Positions 59,110-64,000 of a DNA stretch of 64,000 nt are shown here, in pieces; the first letter of the stretch is position 1; every line of letters starts with the position of its first letter. Below the pieces are notes generated by a model. The model had not been told where the DNA came from. It was given only the letters and a program-made list of their open reading frames with translations, and searched no databases. Both the position numbers and the translations under genes were made by a program. Origin of the DNA: Hymenopellis radicata (Eukaryota; Basidiomycota; Agaricomycetes; Agaricales; Physalacriaceae); contig JADNRX010000084.1 in NCBI GenBank assembly GCA_015501595.1, positions 109,326 through 173,325 of the forward strand, written 5' to 3'.

Positions 59110-60463
59110 TTATATGGATATTAGATTTCCCCACTTGTCATGGCAGACAAAATTCCTAAAATCTAAACTATGGCTCGTCATCGAGTTCAAGTTGCTGGTC
59201 CACAATGTGCACTTGAATACTGAACGATATCCCACGGGTGGACTGCCCAAACCCGCCCCATCATCATTGCTCGAATCCAACTCGCCCTTCGTCGCAAGTT
59301 CATCGGTATGTACCGTCGTGGCGGCACTCGACGTAGTAGTCCTTCTCGCGAGAAGCAAACCGAATCGTCGTACCAGTGATCGCGTTCTTCCTGTCCCTGG
59401 CGTCCTCTCGGATCTTGATGGCAGCAGTGACCACCACCGGGATATTGCACACAATAAGCGAGACGCAGTCCTACATACTATCTGATTAAAACACTCTGCG
59501 GTAGACGTGACTCGCCGGGGGCATACCTCCATAATCGCCGACACCACAACCTTCACGCCCCGAATGTCAGGATGTACGAAGCATGTGTGAGCGAGACGAC
59601 GGTGGTCACGATGCACGTCGAGAAGATGACCATGAGGCGGCGCCGGAGCCCCGCGTCCTGAATACACGAGAGGAGCTTCAGCGGTGCGATAAGTAGAACG
59701 AGATCAGCGACAACATCGGCTGTACGCCTCATCATCAGGAGGTTAATCGCGCTGACAGCGGGGCGAAGCTTACAAACTAACTGACAGATGGCGACCTGTT
59801 TGTTCAGGACGCACTGTGGGCTGAGCATGTATTTCCACCGCGGCTCCGGCTCGCACACCCAGAAGAGCTGGCAGATCAGAATAACAGGGACCACGATGAA
59901 GAGCGCAGCGATCCAGCGGAATCGCCGCCGCTGCTGTTCGTCGGGGTGTACTCGTATGATGGAGAATAAGATAGATAATCGAGAAGACCTTCAGCAGTGT
60001 CAATGAAGCTGAACTAAGAGTAGTACGATGTACCTACCAAACAATTGTGTAGAACGACGTCGCGAGCACGTAACACGCTGCTATTTGAATGATCTTGTAT
60101 TGACCGGCTGATAATCGAATGAGCTGTGCCCGTCGTAGTACTAGGGCGCTTAACCGTACTCACTAGGATTGGGAATATGCACAAATACGCCAGCTATTTG
60201 TGCAAGGAGCACTGCCACCGCAAAGCCTGCCCAGGTCTACATAGATGTGTCACTTGAAGTGCAGAACGGCTTGAAGAACTCACATCATCCATCCCAAACC
60301 GACCTCTCCGCAGGAATAGTCGCCAAACGGTACTCGAAATGGCGACAAAGGAACACACCGCAGATGTTACTACTTACACTGTAAGCAGCTGCACACACGG
60401 AACGTACATATACTTTTCATCTGAATTAAAAGTTTGTTGATGTCCGTAATGTCGGTAGCCCCC
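59110..60463 (-). CDS. Rhodopsin-domain (PTH11-like) integral membrane protein
   Basis: Multi-exon minus-strand gene of the fungal rhodopsin-conserved-domain type. The start is probably the ATG at 60461-60463 (MGATDITDINKLLIQ). Blocks: FVAISSTVWRLFLRR, an early-helix AVAVLLAQIAGVFVHIP, then VCKLRPAVSAINLLMMRRTA, DVVADLVLLIAPLKLLSCIQ, GLRRRLMVIFSTCIVTTVVS and IVCNIPVVVTAAIKIREDAR. About seven membrane helices and a Ser/Thr-rich cytosolic tail (TTTSSAATTVHTDE). The tail is one frame away from the last helix near 59340, so either an intron was missed or there is an indel. Function of the family is poorly known. Confidence 0.68.
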
Positions 60464-61106
60464 ATGGTAAAGGAAAGAGAGAGAGGGACAGTCGGTGTTA
60501 AGGGGTCCTAGTGCGGTTCGCGCGGCCTTTGAACCACGCGGCCTGCACTTCTAGACGTACAAGCTTGGAGGCGGCCGCAGCGGACACGTCCATTGGAATA
60601 CCATGTGGATGATAGATAGTCGGGCAGCAGTGGGTCCGCGTTTCAATAGTATAAGGTCGATGAGGAGCAGCAGGGAGTCAAGCTCGACATAGGGATCTCC
60701 GAAAGCCCGCAGCTGGGCTACAAACTGAGGTCGGTGAAGTGCGGTTATGAAGACGGCGCGTACGCATTGCTCGAGCCTAAGGTTGTAGGCACATGTCGCG
60801 TGCATATCGGCATTCGCGTTTAGATGATGGTGGTCGGTAACCAAGTCGTGACAATGATCGGCGGCGCGTGGCACTTTGGGCATTCCCGCCGTCCCTTCCA
60901 CGCTGCGGCTCACGTCCATCTAAGCACCATGAAGCCGTATCTCGGGTTCAAGTGCTTCCCTCAGTTTCATTTCGCCTAACGGGTGTCTACTTACTTCAAT
61001 TGCCCTTCCAGCCAGTGCGCGTAAAATATGTTCTGTTCAACTGCAATACTGTAACAAGATACGTTCTTTTGCTCTAGGTACTTCTCGTTTTACCTTTCCT
61101 TAAACA
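60464..61106. other. Intergenic with a weak 122-codon frame
   Basis: The minus-strand frame 60551-60919 contains LDSLLLLIDLILLKRG but no recognisable family or clean splice context. It may be a leftover exon. Nothing else seen. Confidence 0.4.
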
Positions 61107-62606
61107 TCAAAACAATTGGCCATGGAAGTTTCCCAAACGGGGTGGATGCTGGCCATCGTTATACTGCATTATCAACCTGAGGTCGGCCGCTCGTTCCCTT
61201 GTCGTGAAAACCCTAGGAACCATGTTCGGAAACAACTGCACGATTGCCGCCTGTAATACCTGCCTCCGCAACTCATGACTTCCTAACGAGACGGGATGAT
61301 AATCTCGCAATAGGAAGTTATTGCCCCTCGGATCTTCAAGGTCACGAAAGCGACCGCCATGGACACGGTAGTCCTTGGAAGACCAGGATACTGAGATATA
61401 GACCGTCTCGATGTCCCGTCGGGCGGCCATGAGCGACTCAATGTTCGACCATAGCCAATACGCGGCAGGTATAGGCGGAAGCATCACGTTTCTACCCCAG
61501 GCGAGAGACTGATAGATGTATAGTGTGGGTTGAATCTCTTTTAGACCGCTGTCTTTGTGCCACGCCAAAGTCGCGTAGTACAGCCGTAATAGATATTCGT
61601 TCCAGACTCCTTCCATGATATAACAGTCAAAGTGGAATGATTGGAGGCCTGCTAGGCAAATTGGCGTGTCGTGAAGCCTGTTATGAGGGTCCTCAACTGT
61701 TAAACACATTAGTAACAACTTTTATGAAGACCAACACTAACATACTTGCAACGTAATCCGAGACTTTGAAGTATAAACGCTCGACGTGCTGGCGGAGAAG
61801 GAAATTATTGACTGTGGTGATAATATCAGGTGTGATGTGGCCCATGTCAAGTAGGAGTTCGAGTGTAGACAAAGTAGAAGTCGGGAGGTCGAGCAGTTCG
61901 TTGAGCACATTCACATTGCTCTGTGAATGAATGCCAACAAACAGCTGGCAAATCTGTAGTGCAAGTTTGGGCGTCATCCGAGCTCTAGCCAGAGGAACCG
62001 AGTCATTCGCCTCAGAGAAGGAAATTCGGTGGAGTCTGAGCGTCTCTAGGTGCTCCTTTGCAAAGATAGACACGAGCCAAGCGAGTTGTTGAGAACTGAA
62101 AGTGCAACAAAAGATCTCAAGATCGTCAAGCCGGAATTGACCGTCCTGGAGGCTTTCCCAGAATGTCGGCTGCGAGGACTTGGGTGTAAAGTCCAGATTT
62201 GCGAGAACGACAACGGTCAAGTTTCTGAATGACGCTATCATAGATGCAATGCGGGCGTTCTTCACGATATCGTGTGTACGATGGTCAGGACTTGAATCAT
62301 CTTCGAGGAGAAGGTTTCGGGGGGAATCCGCGAGGTTTACGGTCCCCATTATCTTGTACATCAAATTTTCAACGGCAGCATCGACGTCGAGCCAAGGCCC
62401 TGCGAGAATATGACTGAGACCATTTGGGTCGTCGGATAGCCGATTCACAGCATCAAACGAACGCATCTGCCTGTGATTCGACGTGAGAGTACTTCCACGT
62501 AGGCACGATAACGCACGGAGCCTGCAATATCACCTAAAAGCATGTAGCCTGGGTCCTACAAGCCGTTAGTAGTGATTCCACAACGCCGCATTGGTGGCGA
62601 GTGTTA
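61107..62606 (-). CDS. Hypothetical agaricomycete protein, F-box/LRR-like length and style
   Basis: Two long blocks splice in phase across a 49-base intron at about 61697-61745 (SDYVA to IEDPHNRLHDT). The protein is about 450 residues or more, with repeated Leu-rich stretches (FRNLTVVVLANLDF, HLETLRLHRISF, LPTSTLSTLELLLDM). It looks like the many lineage-specific mushroom proteins with an LRR-like layout behind an F-box. No F-box was identified here. Upstream exons near 62510-62606 (DPGYMLLGDIAGSVRYRAY) are likely but the junction at about 62465 is not resolved. Confidence 0.6.
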
Positions 62607-63125
62607 CCTCTGTCATTATGATTGCTCGATGCGCTTTATGAAGCTGGGGGTAAGAAGTGTCACTTGAGGTGGAGAACACATTTAAAATGAGAGGGGCTTC
62701 AAGGGCTGATGGGGCCAAGAACAAAAGACGCCGCGTGGACAACAAGAAGAGCGTGGAAAAGAGAGGCTGTTGTTAGGCCGACCTGGCTCTCCTGGTACCC
62801 AGAGTGAGAAACAAGGAGATCTAAAACAGTTAAAACATCGGCTGAAAGATCCAGAAGCTAACAGTCCATATTTGGGACAAAGGCAAGCGGCTGTTGTCTG
62901 GAAAGAGAAAAAAGTTTCAAAAGTCCGCAATCAAACTCCGATGAGCTCTTCATGCGATGGGTTATAACTCTGAGTCTCTGTCCTTTGATTCCCTCTCCAG
63001 GATACGGAGGTGACAGAAGTTCATCTACAGGTACTATCTATCTGCCTAGATCTTGTTGGATGCATCACAGCTAGCGCTATTTAACGAGAGAAGCGCTGTC
63101 GCCTTGAAACGCTCACTGCCCTAGA
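62607..63125. other. Intergenic
   Basis: No gene seen. A purine-rich stretch lies at about 62670-62930. Confidence 0.5.
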
Positions 63126-64000
63126 CTAATAGTACGTTAATCGGGTATCTATGTAAGTTAGAAGCTCGTCTACTATCCAGGCAACACAACAGACAGACTC
63201 GTGTTCTCTTCTCCTAGACTGAATGGGGAAAACACGCAGGTTGGAAAGAGCGGAGCTCCTGAGCCAAAGTCGGTCTTCTACTTGAACCAACAATCGCATC
63301 AATGGACCAAGTAGAGCATCATCGAGCCCCCCTCGATCGCCCATGTCCTCCGGATTTAAAACTGAGGTGTTAGCGACACACTTGGGTACGAGTCACGACG
63401 TACACCACCATGCAATCGGCGAGCAGAACGTTCCCCGCCTGCAGAACCTCGGCGGTGATAGCTTCTCTGGAGGTGGTAGTGACAGCACCCAGAAACAACT
63501 CCGTTTCCGTCGTGTTCGAGTTCGACACAAGAGTATGATTTGAAGTTATATCCCACAGCATTCTAGTGCGAATCGTCAAGATGATCCACATCAGGTTTAT
63601 GACGCCCGCCAGCGCGGCGAATGTTCTCAAGCCCTGAGCGACTACAGGAGCTAGGATCAAATCGAGGATAGCATACAATTTGATACATCGATAGTGCATA
63701 TACGCACAATCCACCAAGTTTCAGAACATTCAATGGCTTCGGTGGCGTTTAGATATGTATGAAGGCGTGCCTGGCGATAATACAGTAGCGTCAGCAAGAG
63801 AAGCAGGTATGAAGCTGCGCCTAGAGATACGTTGTCTGTCATCGGTGTATATCGATTCCTGCAGAATGAGAAGCGTGTATCAACGGCGTGGCATACAGCG
63901 GGCGTGGAAGGTTTTTTCTGGGACCAGAAATCAGACGCATCGATGGGCCGAAACAGACGTCCTCGACGTCTTGGGCGACGCTCTGCTGGAGCAATAATCT
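63126..64000 (-). CDS. Partial multi-spanning membrane protein
   Basis: Minus-strand exons with strongly hydrophobic blocks: AASYLLLLLTLLYYRQ, a polar break, LYAILDLILAPVVAQGLRTF, ALAGVINLMWIILTIRTRM, and VLLADCMVVY followed by a V-x-R-x-Q turn. The phrase 'LLADC-x-VY' before an aromatic/charged turn is typical of the seven-helix unknown membrane proteins abundant in mushrooms. The 5' end probably lies beyond the window. Exon joins were not fully resolved. Function unknown. Confidence 0.45.

Overview
The window looks like nuclear DNA of a filamentous basidiomycete, most likely an agaricomycete mushroom. Genes are dense, both strands are used, and almost every gene is cut by short introns of about 45-65 bases with GT-AG (occasionally GC-AG) ends. 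The gene content fits: HMG-box and C2H2 regulators, an insert-bearing G-alpha subunit, a KAR5 karyogamy protein, GH71 and GH76 glycosidases, an extracellular intradiol dioxygenase and rhodopsin-domain membrane proteins. I saw no rRNA or tRNA genes, no CRISPR array and no complete transposon.

Layout. Positions 1-2859 and 40039-42995 are two arms of a large inverted repeat. Each arm carries the same convergent pair, an HMG-box gene and a C2H2 zinc-finger gene. The right pair (40804-41852 and 42383-43651) is intact after splicing; the left pair is decayed. The 37-kb interior holds RFT1 (lipid-linked oligosaccharide translocation), a secreted intradiol dioxygenase, a vacuolar Ca2+/H+ exchanger, a tiny CYSTM protein, a CaM-kinase, two unrecognised genes, S-adenosylhomocysteine hydrolase, a Som1-like mitochondrial factor, a Ser-rich unknown, a glutathione S-transferase, a GH76-like membrane-anchored glycosidase, KAR5, an ornithine carrier, a G-alpha subunit, a Pmp3-like proteolipid, a LARP1-like RNA-binding protein, a NADAR protein and a Cys-motif unknown.

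Right of the repeat lie a mitochondrial ribosome recycling factor, a RAD5/RAD16/ULS1-type SNF2-RING ATPase, two small unknown genes and a GH71 alpha-1,3-glucanase. From about 53.5 to 59 kb the DNA changes character: remnants of an old-yellow-enzyme gene, a D-amino-acid-oxidase-like gene and a cytochrome P450 are mixed with CACGGCC-type minisatellite and direct repeats. The last 5 kb carries a rhodopsin-domain protein, a long unknown protein and a partial membrane-protein gene.

How the genes relate: most are housekeeping genes with no operon-like logic. A loose signalling and mating theme (HMG-box factor, G-alpha, CaM-kinase, Ca2+ exchanger, KAR5) lies within or beside the inverted-repeat block, but a functional link is inference only. 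Several well-conserved genes, including S-adenosylhomocysteine hydrolase, contain one-base frame breaks, often in short homopolymers. Uncorrected sequencing indels are therefore a serious possibility, and single frame breaks should not be read as pseudogenisation without checking.
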